Assembly (NCBI GenBank): GCA_964424545.1
Contig: CAYRJN010000153.1
Coordinates: forward strand, 1-9,378
Length of the DNA: 9,378 nucleotides
Origin: JAUVIB01 sp964424545
GTDB taxonomy: Bacteria; Calditrichota; Calditrichia; Calditrichales; Calditrichaceae
Direction: 5' to 3'
Shown: positions 1 through 6,105 of the stretch, piece after piece
Layout of the letters: the number at the start of each line of letters is the position of its first letter
Position numbering within the stretch: position 1 is the first letter of the stretch
Notes under the pieces: model-generated
Told to the model about the DNA's origin: nothing
The model's input: only the letters and a program-made list of their open reading frames with translations
Databases searched by the model: none
Program-made: the position numbers and the translations under genes

Positions 1-45
1 AATTTCCGGAATTTAAGCTTATTGCAAATACTTTTTAAGGAAACT

Positions 46-300
46 CTAATTATATGTAGATATTTTTAGAGAAACAGTCTCATAATCCTTATTTGATGCA
101 TTCTGAGATGACTTTAATTATACTAAAAGTTCCAATCCAGTAGCTTGGTTATTTTTAAAAATATCAACACGTAAATCTATTCCATAATCATTTTCAGGTG
201 TTTCTGCTACCCAGTCTTCTGGTAAAGAACTGATAAAATATCTTTTCGAAGTTTCTGCAATGTATAATGAATTTGGTCTCTTTGGATATTTTTTATTCAT
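46..300 (-). pseudogene. DUF4365-type protein, decayed N-terminal fragment with in-frame stops
   Basis: The minus-strand frame from ATG at 300-298 gives 60 residues: MNKKYPKRPN, then LPEDWVAETPENDYGIDLRV and an ATGLELLV end. This matches what I know of the N-terminus of DUF4365 proteins (an ExxDYGID-type acidic motif, then a VQ(L/V)K strand), which are often found near defence and mobile genes. A TAA at 120-118 interrupts the frame exactly where the family has Gln (LLV-Q-LKSS), so one CAA-to-TAA change explains it. Family-like sequence continues for 23 codons beyond (LKSSQNASNKDY..., ending STYN) and then meets TAG at 48-46. The rest is lost or out of window. There is no convincing Shine-Dalgarno. 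Composition is far more AT-rich than the neighbours, with AGA codons and little GCG/CGC, which suggests horizontal acquisition followed by decay. A short functional 60-residue product is unlikely. The family call is from memory of the motif, without a search. Confidence 0.6.
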
Positions 301-471
301 AATATGATATTTTCACATTAGAGCCCAACATTTAAATTATTCCAACCAATTCCTTGTATTAATCAAAACAAATCATCAACGCGGCCGAAGGGAAATTACG
401 GCTTTTACTCTGTCTCGGCTGTTTTCCTTATGGCGATAGTAATCAGAGCCGAATCTTTCCTTATATCATAT

Positions 472-612
472 TTATAATTTAGGCATGGCGGAATCAAACT
501 GCTGCGCCGCGGCGGCATCATTGTCGGTCATCTCGGCTATGAATTTAACCATCTTTGCAGGGAAATACAATAAATATTTACGATTTATCAAGCGTAAGCG
601 TCGTAACTCCAT
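472..612 (-). CDS. possible small ORF, 46 aa, no recognised family
   Basis: The minus-strand frame from ATG at 612-610 to TAA at 474-472 encodes 46 residues: a basic N-terminus (MELRRLRLINRK), then FPAKMVKFIAEMTDND, a run of four Ala, and QQFDSAMPKL. The same frame stays open upstream to a TAA at 717-715, giving about 80 sense codons from stop to stop, but no ATG, GTG or TTG was found upstream of 612. AGG lies only 2 nt before the ATG, too close for a good ribosome site. The opposite strand is also open over 485-685, so at most one strand is likely to be coding. It may be the remnant of a longer gene, a real small protein, or a translated-looking intergenic repeat. I do not recognise a family and assign no function. 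Confidence 0.2.
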   Translation of the reverse strand: MELRRLRLINRKYLLYFPAKMVKFIAEMTDNDAAAAQQFDSAMPKL

Positions 613-681
613 AGCCTTACGAAAAAATATAAAAACCGTTAAAAGGCTTACTGCTTCGCGGGCAAAAACGGGCTTATATAT

Positions 682-710
682 TTGATTTATATGGCAAAAT
701 TCCCCATATT
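682..710 (+). promoter_or_regulatory. weak candidate sigma70-like promoter for the exported hydrolase
   Basis: TTGATT at 682-687 (4/6 to TTGACA) is separated by 17 bp from CATATT at 705-710 (4/6 to TATAAT). It lies about 47 bp upstream of the preferred ATG at 757. Match quality is modest, AT-rich DNA gives many such hits, and other sigma factors are possible. Confidence 0.2.
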
Positions 711-756
711 TCTTTTATGTATCTTGCAGTATTTTAAACGAACGGAACTTTTTGTT

Positions 757-3723
757 ATGAAAACAACATTTAAAATCATCTTCTCTATCATACTATTCGC
801 TTTTACGTTTAACCCGCTTTTTTCCGGCGACGCAAAAATAACCCTGATCGTCAAATCGGCAAAGCCGCCCGTTCAATTTGCCGCCAAGCAATTGAAAAAG
901 GCGCTGATGCAAAAAGGTCTTACGGTAAATTTAACGGATAATTCCGCGGCTGCGCAAAGCCCTGCCGTCATCCTTGGCACAAAAGAAGATTTTAACGACG
1001 GCGCCTTAAAAACACTGTCCCCAAAAGCGGAATCGTTTGTTATCAGACGCATCAATAAAAACCGTCTTGCCGTTATCGGCAGCGACGCCGGCGGCGCTAT
1101 GTACGGCGCGCTTGATATGGCCGAACAAATTCGCTATTCTCAAAAAAATAAATTCTCGATAAAGGATATTAAAGAAAAAAGCGAGCGGCCCTTTATAAAA
1201 TTGCGGGGCGTCAATCCCTTTTTGCATGTTCAGGCCATGTTGAATACGACTTCCTGGTATTTTTCCGACGCTTTTTGGGAAGATTATCTGAACCGCTTAG
1301 CTTTTACGCGCCACAATTTTCTTGATATCCATGCCGCCTATGATCTCGGCAAAACCAATATGCCCAATATTTTTTCTTTCTTTTTTACCGACGCCGAGTA
1401 TCCCCATATTGAAATCCCCGTCGGGCGCGAGCAGAAAGCAATTATTTTAAGCCCGCAACAAACCAAAAAGATTTTCGAACGCTTTTTAAAGATTGTAAAA
1501 ACGGCTTCGGCGCGCGGAATCCGGGTGGGACTGATGAACTATAATACCGGCGTAAGGGTTAACGGAAAAGAGTTATCCGGCGAAGAGCTTGTCGCCTATA
1601 CGCGCCGCAGTGTAAAACGTCTGCTTAAGGCTTGTCCCGAGCTGTGGATGTTCGGTTTCCGCGTAGGCGAAAGCGGTCAATCGGAAGATTTTTTTCAAAA
1701 AGCCTATTTAACGCCCATAGAAGAAGTAAATCCCGCAATAAACGTCTATACGCGCACCTGGGGAGCGGACATTGCCAAAATCCGTCCCATGGGCGAACAG
1801 TTAAAGGGGCATTTATATGTGGAGCCGAAATATAACGGCGAACAGCTCGGCCTGCCCTATCAAGCGATTACCAGCCCCATTGAAGGTAATCTGCCCACGA
1901 GTTACTCTTTTGAAGATTATTGCAGCCAACCCCAACCTTTTAAGATTATCTGGCAGGTGCGGGCCAACGGCACCCATCGCGTCTTCCGCTGGGGCGATCC
2001 CGATTTTGTGCGTCGAACGGTAAAAAGCTGTACGCTGGGCAACGCCCAAGGCTATACGGTAGAACCTTTAACCGCTTATTTCCCGCTTAGCGATTTTCTG
2101 CATAAAGAGAGTTGTAAACATAAGGGATTTTTTCGGTGGATGCCGCAGCGCAACTGGTTTTGGTACGAATTGTGGGGAAGGCTGGCCTATAATCCTGATA
2201 TTCTGGACACTTTTTTCCGCGGCCTGTTTGAAAAACATTACGGCAAAAAAGTCGGCTCGGCTCTGTTCGACGCTTTGCGCTTCAACAGCAAAATTGTACC
2301 CATGATTTTTGCCTACCACCGTCTCGGGCCCGACCATCGCCAAATGGCGCCGGAATTGGAAGTGGGAAATGATCGTTTTGTCATAAACGGCAAAATGTAT
2401 CCGGGGACGCTGATTGATTTCTATCTGGCGCCGCCGCTCGATCCCGAACACATGCAAAACATATCGGAATATGTGGACGCTTATCTCAATATCCCCGCCG
2501 GAACGCCCTGGCCGGAAGCCGACGTCCACGCCGGCGGAGACTCTCCCGCCGTTCCTCACGAGCTCGATTATCCCACAGCCAAATTCGGACCCCATGATGC
2601 GGCGCAATTTTGGCTGCAAGCCGCCGCTCAATCCCTTTCATTTTTGAAAAAAGCGATGGAGGCAAAACCTTCGAAAAACCAAAAGGACTTTGCCTGCGCG
2701 GCCATGGATATTCAGGCCGCAGCCCATTTGGGAAAATACTACGCTTATAAAACGCTCGGTGCAACCGATTTGGCCTTCTTCCATCGCAGCGACGATTACG
2801 GACGCTTGCAGTCGGCGCGCCGTTGGATTGAGAAAGCGGTCCTGCAATGGGATTCCCTCGCCGCGGTCACCGAGAAGCATTACCGTCCCTTTCCGGAATG
2901 GCTGAGAATGAAAACAAACACATTCAGCTGGCGCGAAGAGGGTAAAAAACTGCAGCGCGATTTTATGGATCTTGACCGCGGATATGTGGAAGTGCGCAAA
3001 ATGAAACCTTTTAAGACCGACCCACCGCGCATCGGCTGGATAATGACGAGAGAAAGCGAATCGGGACAAGATATCCATATTCCTATTTTTATTTTCAGCC
3101 GCGAGTCTATACAGGCCAAACTCTTTTATCGCAGTGAGGACGGTGAAGGATTTCTATCCGTTCCCTTTAAACCTTCCGCCAAATCCATGGTATATGAAGC
3201 GGTGATACAGCAGACTCATATCAAACCGAACAAGAATATCGATTACTATGTGGAAGTAACGACAACCATGCCTGATTTTCCCGACGTACAGATTATACCA
3301 AGACGCTGGGAATTAAATTGGGTGCGTTTTGACCAAAAGGGGGCGCGCAGAACATTTCCCGCCAAAGCGCCACAGCAAACGTATCGCTTGAATATTCATG
3401 AAAAAAAGAAAAATTTTAAAATCAAGGTTGAAGAGAATGAGGCGAAATCCGTTTCCGGGCATTTTAAAACGGTCGATTTAAGGATTAAAGCCGCTCATCC
3501 CCGCGGCATTGATTGGGTAAAACTCTATTATAAAGACCTGCCCTCTCAATTAACATGGAAAAGCAAAAGCATGACAAAAGAAAAAGGTTTTTATAGCGCC
3601 TCGTTACCGGTAAAAAAAGAAGGCGCCATGTATTATATCGAAGTCGCCAACAAAGCCGGGCAAGCGGTGTTCTATCCCGACTTTCTAAAGGAAACGCCTT
3701 ATTTGGTTATACCGAGTTGGTAA
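757..3723 (+). CDS. exported alpha-glucuronidase-like glycoside hydrolase (GH67-related) with two C-terminal Ig-like domains
   Basis: Predicted exported enzyme cleaving glycosidic bonds in a plant- or algal-type polysaccharide. Exact substrate unknown. The preferred start is ATG 757, because MKTTFKIIFSIILFAFTFNP is a classical signal peptide without a lipobox Cys. GGAA at 743-746 is a weak Shine-Dalgarno. The frame is also open from a TTG at 682, which would place 25 odd residues before the signal. Using ATG 757 numbering (988 aa): residues about 27-130 resemble the GH67/GH20-type N-terminal alpha/beta domain (AVILGT, YGALDMAEQI). About 145-520 resemble a TIM barrel, with FLDIHAAYDLG, GFRVGESG (Glu 305) and YVEPKYNGE (Glu 356) as acidic candidates, and YELWGRLAYNP (about 470) recalling GH67's FGRLAW segment. 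About 615-745 is probably helical, and about 756-860 and 890-988 are beta-rich Ig-like modules, each with a YY(V/I)EV strand. It stands alone, with no SusC/D pair visible. Which acids are catalytic, and the exact GH family, are unresolved. Confidence 0.7.
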   Translation: MKTTFKIIFSIILFAFTFNPLFSGDAKITLIVKSAKPPVQFAAKQLKKALMQKGLTVNLTDNSAAAQSPAVILGTKEDFNDGALKTLSPKAESFVIRRINKNRLAVIGSDAGGAMYGALDMAEQIRYSQKNKFSIKDIKEKSERPFIKLRGVNPFLHVQAMLNTTSWYFSDAFWEDYLNRLAFTRHNFLDIHAAYDLGKTNMPNIFSFFFTDAEYPHIEIPVGREQKAIILSPQQTKKIFERFLKIVKTASARGIRVGLMNYNTGVRVNGKELSGEELVAYTRRSVKRLLKACPELWMFGFRVGESGQSEDFFQKAYLTPIEEVNPAINVYTRTWGADIAKIRPMGEQLKGHLYVEPKYNGEQLGLPYQAITSPIEGNLPTSYSFEDYCSQPQPFKIIWQVRANGTHRVFRWGDPDFVRRTVKSCTLGNAQGYTVEPLTAYFPLSDFLHKESCKHKGFFRWMPQRNWFWYELWGRLAYNPDILDTFFRGLFEKHYGKKVGSALFDALRFNSKIVPMIFAYHRLGPDHRQMAPELEVGNDRFVINGKMYPGTLIDFYLAPPLDPEHMQNISEYVDAYLNIPAGTPWPEADVHAGGDSPAVPHELDYPTAKFGPHDAAQFWLQAAAQSLSFLKKAMEAKPSKNQKDFACAAMDIQAAAHLGKYYAYKTLGATDLAFFHRSDDYGRLQSARRWIEKAVLQWDSLAAVTEKHYRPFPEWLRMKTNTFSWREEGKKLQRDFMDLDRGYVEVRKMKPFKTDPPRIGWIMTRESESGQDIHIPIFIFSRESIQAKLFYRSEDGEGFLSVPFKPSAKSMVYEAVIQQTHIKPNKNIDYYVEVTTTMPDFPDVQIIPRRWELNWVRFDQKGARRTFPAKAPQQTYRLNIHEKKKNFKIKVEENEAKSVSGHFKTVDLRIKAAHPRGIDWVKLYYKDLPSQLTWKSKSMTKEKGFYSASLPVKKEGAMYYIEVANKAGQAVFYPDFLKETPYLVIPSW

Positions 3724-3736
3724 ACGTCTTTGTTAA

Positions 3737-3765
3737 TTAACCGCTTCGGCAATTCAGCGGGTTAA
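3737..3765. other. bulged hairpin just downstream of the hydrolase stop
   Basis: TTAACC (3737-3742) plus GCT (3743-3745) pair with AGC (3756-3758) plus GGTTAA (3760-3765), with one bulged G at 3759 and a 10-nt loop. No U-tract follows, so it is a weak terminator at best. It may instead protect the 3' end of the mRNA. Confidence 0.35.
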
Positions 3766-3833
3766 GGATAGAACATAGCTTCGCAAATTGATTAATATTG
3801 AATTACACAAATAGAAAAATAGATTAAAACCGT

Positions 3834-3891
3834 CCACCGTACCCTTATGCCATAGGCATTCTGGCATTGCCATCCCTTCGGGACTACGGGG
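3834..3891. repeat. cloverleaf-like cluster of three mini-hairpins within an outer stem
   Basis: An outer stem CCGTA (3837-3841)/TACGG (3885-3889), extendable by two C-G pairs across a bulged A, encloses three consecutive hairpins with 3-nt loops. These are ATGCC-ATA-GGCAT (3847-3859), TGGC-ATT-GCCA (3862-3872) and TCCC-TTC-GGGA (3873-3883). The pairing is seen directly in the sequence. It is too short for a tRNA and has no anticodon-arm or T-loop consensus. A REP-like or MITE-like repeat, or a structured leader or tail RNA, are the reasonable readings. Confidence 0.4.
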
Positions 3892-3968
3892 AAAAAGGGG
3901 TATAGGGGTTGTCCGGTTTTCATTATTCAATAATTCCGATATTTATCACAACCCCCTTACCCCTTTTT
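3892..3968. terminator. 21-nt near-perfect inverted repeat, possible bidirectional terminator
   Basis: The left arm (3892-3912) and right arm (3948-3968) are complementary at 19 of 21 positions, with a 35-nt loop that itself contains ATTATT-C-AATAAT. The right arm runs into six T's (3964-3969) and the left arm begins with A5, so either strand would yield a G/C stem flanked by U's. It starts 168 bp after the hydrolase stop. It could end transcription of that gene, shield the next operon, or be one copy of a palindromic intergenic repeat. The loop is long for a classical intrinsic terminator. Confidence 0.45.
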
Positions 3969-4090
3969 TAAGCGGAGATTTATTTCTTCTGTTTTGCAAA
4001 ATAGATGGAATAAGCGTAAACTTTGAAATTTCTATACAATAAAATAGTAAGGTCTACCGCGCCAAAACGCAACAGATCCATATCTAAATA

Positions 4091-4142
4091 ATCTTAGTGC
4101 CCTTCGTGGTATTATTAACTTTTTTTACACAGATTACGCGGC
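4091..4142 (-). repeat. fragment resembling a dispersed intergenic repeat (ACCACGAAGG...CAC / CGCGTAATCTGTGT type)
   Basis: On the minus strand this reads CCGCGTAATCTGTGTA, about 15 nt of A/T-rich linker, then ACCACGAAGGGCACTAAGAT. From memory, phrases of the form 'ACCACGAAGGACACGAAG' next to 'CGCGTAATCTGTGTAATC' recur in intergenic DNA of many environmental bacteria. This copy is non-coding. The call rests on recognition of the phrase, not on a second copy in this window. Confidence 0.4.
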
Positions 4143-4153
4143 CCTGCTATTTT
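4124..4153 (+). promoter_or_regulatory. weak candidate promoter for the three-gene operon
   Basis: TTTACA (4124-4129, 5/6 to the -35 consensus) is followed after 18 bp by TATTTT (4148-4153, 4/6 to the -10). It lies about 85 bp upstream of the first operon start and partly overlaps the repeat-like sequence at 4091-4142, so the repeat may supply the -35. Prediction only. Confidence 0.2.
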
Positions 4154-4228
4154 ATACAAAAAAATTTTTAGGTAAATTTATTCCCATTTCATAAATTAAG
4201 ATCAGCGAAATAAATGAAGCGGATTAAT

Positions 4229-4239
4229 GGGGAGCGTAT
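4229..4239 (+). promoter_or_regulatory. ribosome binding site fixing a TTG start
   Basis: GGGGAG at 4229-4234 sits 5 nt before TTG 4240. The next in-frame ATG lies more than 20 codons downstream, inside conserved N-terminal sequence. The strong Shine-Dalgarno supports initiation at TTG. Confidence 0.6.
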
Positions 4240-5361
4240 TTGAAAAAACTGAAAATTCTGTTCAGAATCGGTTATGCTTATCATAAAGCGGCCTTTGATC
4301 CGGTGATTGAATATTTGATGAATGATGATAAATATGACGTTTGGTTCTCCCTCGATATGGAGAAAAAACGGTACGGTCTTATCGATCTGCCCTACCGCGC
4401 GCCTATAATCGACGAATGGAAAAAACTGGGCTATCGTTTTACCGAAGAAACCCACGGTTTCGACATTGTTATTTCCGGCGATACGCTGCGCAACGCCAAA
4501 GATTACGGCAAAGTGATGATTATCTTTTTAAATCACGGCACCGGAATAAAAAACATCCTTTATCGTAACCTTCGCAAAGTCTCCGACGACAAATACCAAA
4601 TATTTGTGGAAGGACAGCACCGCGTCGATTCCCTGCATAATTCGCCGTGGCTCGGTAAAAACGAAGTGCATCTAATCGGCCTGCCTAAATTGGATTTCTA
4701 TTTTCAGGGACGTTATAATAAAAGAGACGCTTTATTAACGAAATGGGGTCTGGATCCGGCAAAGCGGACAATAATGTACGCGCCCACCTACAAACCGACC
4801 AGTATGTACAAAATCAAAAACGACATTTTCGAACAAACAAAAGACTATAACCTGATCGTCAAATTACACCCATACAGCTGGATGGGAAAATACGCGCCCC
4901 ACAAGCAGCACCGTATTTATGAACGACGCGTAAAAAATTACCGTCATGCCGTTTTACTGCCTTTTACGGAATATAATATTGTGCCCTATTATGCCGCGGT
5001 TGACGTGGTAATAAGCGAGGCTTCTTCGACCGTTTTTGATTTTTTGGCTTTTAACAAATTCGGCGTCATATTTGACCTCCCCGGCGACCGCTTGAAACAT
5101 TCCGACGGGCAGCCGCTTCTGGAAATCGATAATCGCGAATTTCTAAAAGGCGCTTTTGTACATATTCAAGACGGCAAACAAATAGACGAAGCCGTCAAAC
5201 AATGTTTATCCCCGACTCCAGCCATGATAAAAAAGGCCGATGAATACAGACGGCGTTATTTTTATAAACTTGACGGCAAAGCTACGCAAAGATTTGTTGA
5301 AAAAATGGAAGCATTATATTACGAGGGCGGCCATGAAAATGATCCTTTCGAAAGCGCTTGA
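4240..5361 (+). CDS. CDP-glycerol glycerophosphotransferase-like (TagB/TagF family) phosphopolyol transferase
   Basis: Predicted to transfer a phosphopolyol or phosphoalcohol from a CDP-activated donor to a surface glycan or lipid-linked acceptor at the cytoplasmic face. The 373-residue product has the GT-B-like features of the Glyphos_transf family: LNHGTGIKN at 97-105 (equivalent of the WHGTPLK catalytic-His motif, His 99), MYAPTYKP at 179-186, KLHPY at 208-212 (second key His 210), and ISEASSTVFDF at 258-268 (equivalent of V(T/S)D.SS..FD, with Glu in place of the usual Asp). Length matches single-domain TagB-type proteins, without the N-terminal extension of polymerising TagF. No signal peptide or transmembrane helix is apparent. 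It starts at TTG behind GGGGAG. It is first in an operon, 12 bp before a nucleotidyltransferase gene likely to supply its CDP donor. In a probably Gram-negative host the target would be capsule, LPS or exopolysaccharide rather than teichoic acid (inference). Confidence 0.8.
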   Translation: MKKLKILFRIGYAYHKAAFDPVIEYLMNDDKYDVWFSLDMEKKRYGLIDLPYRAPIIDEWKKLGYRFTEETHGFDIVISGDTLRNAKDYGKVMIIFLNHGTGIKNILYRNLRKVSDDKYQIFVEGQHRVDSLHNSPWLGKNEVHLIGLPKLDFYFQGRYNKRDALLTKWGLDPAKRTIMYAPTYKPTSMYKIKNDIFEQTKDYNLIVKLHPYSWMGKYAPHKQHRIYERRVKNYRHAVLLPFTEYNIVPYYAAVDVVISEASSTVFDFLAFNKFGVIFDLPGDRLKHSDGQPLLEIDNREFLKGAFVHIQDGKQIDEAVKQCLSPTPAMIKKADEYRRRYFYKLDGKATQRFVEKMEALYYEGGHENDPFESA

Positions 5362-5373
5362 CAGGGAATTGAA

Positions 5374-6081
5374 ATGAAAGCGGTTATTATTGCGGCGGGC
5401 AAAGGCAATCGACTATGGGAAAAGACGGACAAAAGGCCCAAAACCCTGCTCCCATACGACAACGGGACCATTCTTTCGAGAATTATTACCAATTTGAGCG
5501 AAGCGGGAATTAAAGAGATTATATTGGTAATCGGCTATAACGGCCATCATATTGAGAACTATCTAAGCAGCGGGGAATTTGACGGCTATAATATTAGTTG
5601 TATAACAAATAATGAATGGGATCGCGGCAACGGATTGTCCGTCCATTTAACGCGCGACAAAACGGACGGCGAACCGTTTATTTTGAGCATGGCCGATCAT
5701 ATTGTACCCGTATCCGCTCTTAAAAGAATCATTGATTCGCCCGAAACGGCCAATTTATTACTGGTAGACCCGAAAGTCGATGTTGTTTTCGATATAGACG
5801 ACGCCACAAAAATGAAACTTGAAAACGATAAAATTATCGATATCGGTAAAGAGATTGCGGAATACGATCACATTGATTGCGGCGTTTTTCGCTTGACGGA
5901 ACGTTTTTATCGTGCGATGGAACGGGCTTTGGAAAAAGGCGAAGAATCCATCAGCGCGGCCGTTAATCAATTAATCGCCGGCGATGATATGAAAGGCGTA
6001 TTTTTGGAAAGCCATGAATCGTGGATTGATATTGACACGCCGGAAGCGTATAGACATGCTTTGGAAAAGTTAAAAACATAA
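5374..6081 (+). CDS. sugar/polyol-phosphate cytidylyltransferase, closest in motif to inositol-1-phosphate cytidylyltransferase
   Basis: Predicted to condense CTP with a phosphorylated polyol or alcohol (inositol-1-phosphate, glycerol-3-phosphate, phosphocholine or similar) to give a CDP-activated donor plus pyrophosphate, in the cytoplasm. The 235-residue protein is a compact NTP_transferase fold: nucleotide loop AAGKGNRL (7-14), Lys 23 in PKTLLP, NNEWDRGNGLSV (79-90), metal-site Asp 108 in SMADHI, DCGVF (168-172) and WIDIDTPE (217-224). The GNG(L/Y)S plus M(A/S)DH pair and WIDVDTPE ending are, to my knowledge, typical of archaeal and Thermotoga inositol-1-phosphate cytidylyltransferases, but the fused CDP-alcohol phosphotransferase domain is absent. 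LicC-like phosphocholine or phosphonate cytidylyltransferases are alternatives. AGGGA at 5363-5367 lies 6 nt before the ATG. It sits 12 bp after the phosphotransferase gene and 24 bp before the cupin, so all three are probably cotranscribed. Confidence 0.78.
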   Translation: MKAVIIAAGKGNRLWEKTDKRPKTLLPYDNGTILSRIITNLSEAGIKEIILVIGYNGHHIENYLSSGEFDGYNISCITNNEWDRGNGLSVHLTRDKTDGEPFILSMADHIVPVSALKRIIDSPETANLLLVDPKVDVVFDIDDATKMKLENDKIIDIGKEIAEYDHIDCGVFRLTERFYRAMERALEKGEESISAAVNQLIAGDDMKGVFLESHESWIDIDTPEAYRHALEKLKT

Positions 6082-6094
6082 ATGTTAATAAATT

Positions 6095-6105
6095 GGGGGG
6101 GATAA
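6095..6105 (+). promoter_or_regulatory. seven-G Shine-Dalgarno before the cupin gene
   Basis: A run of seven G's (6095-6101) lies 4 nt before ATG 6106. It provides a GGGG anti-anti-SD match with possible register flexibility. Homopolymeric G tracts can also slip, so spacing could vary between cells. Confidence 0.5.

Larger units (their letters stand above)
301..756. other. 456-bp spacer between the decayed gene and the exported hydrolase
   Basis: No well-supported gene lies here. Visible elements are a 6-bp inverted repeat TCGGCT (415-420)/AGCCGA (447-452) with a 26-nt loop, a stretch open on both strands between about 472 and 714, and a weak sigma70-like promoter near 682-710. The left part (301-480) is AT-rich apart from a GC-rich patch at 380-420. 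I recognise no riboswitch core, tRNA or transposase remnant. Confidence 0.5.
3724..4239. other. 516-bp structured intergenic region
   Basis: No gene is visible. From left to right it holds a bulged hairpin after the hydrolase stop (3737-3765), a cluster of three small hairpins enclosed by an outer stem (3834-3891), a long near-perfect inverted repeat (3892-3968), AT-rich sequence, a stretch resembling a dispersed intergenic repeat (4091-4142), and the weak promoter and leader of the downstream operon. The density of structures suggests a composite of repeat insertions and transcription signals. Confidence 0.6.

Noticed and set aside
118..120. Recoding of the TAA as Gln (alternative code or readthrough) in the DUF4365 gene
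   Set aside because: A second stop follows 24 codons later, and all other genes in the window use TAA, TAG and TGA as normal ends, so pseudogene decay is simpler.
323..329. GCCCAAC resembling an integron attC core (RYYYAAC/GTTRRRY) near the start of the decayed gene
   Set aside because: No partner GTTRRRY core with an intervening imperfect hairpin was found at attC distance on either side, and no integrase or cassette array is present.
485..685. Plus-strand 66-residue basic ORF
   Set aside because: No Shine-Dalgarno, overlaps an equally open minus-strand frame, no recognised family. Kept only as part of the both-strands-open observation.
682..756. Upstream TTG/ATG starts for the exported hydrolase
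   Set aside because: They would place 25 residues ahead of an otherwise clean signal peptide. ATG 757 gives a normal exported precursor.
2068..2631. 187-codon open frame on the minus strand inside the exported hydrolase
   Set aside because: Shadow of a GC-rich coding region. The plus-strand product has coherent domain structure and the antisense product has no recognisable features.
3834..3891. tRNA-like gene suggested by the cloverleaf-style pairing
   Set aside because: Too short, hairpin loops are 3 nt, and there is no T-loop consensus, anticodon loop or acceptor-length stem.
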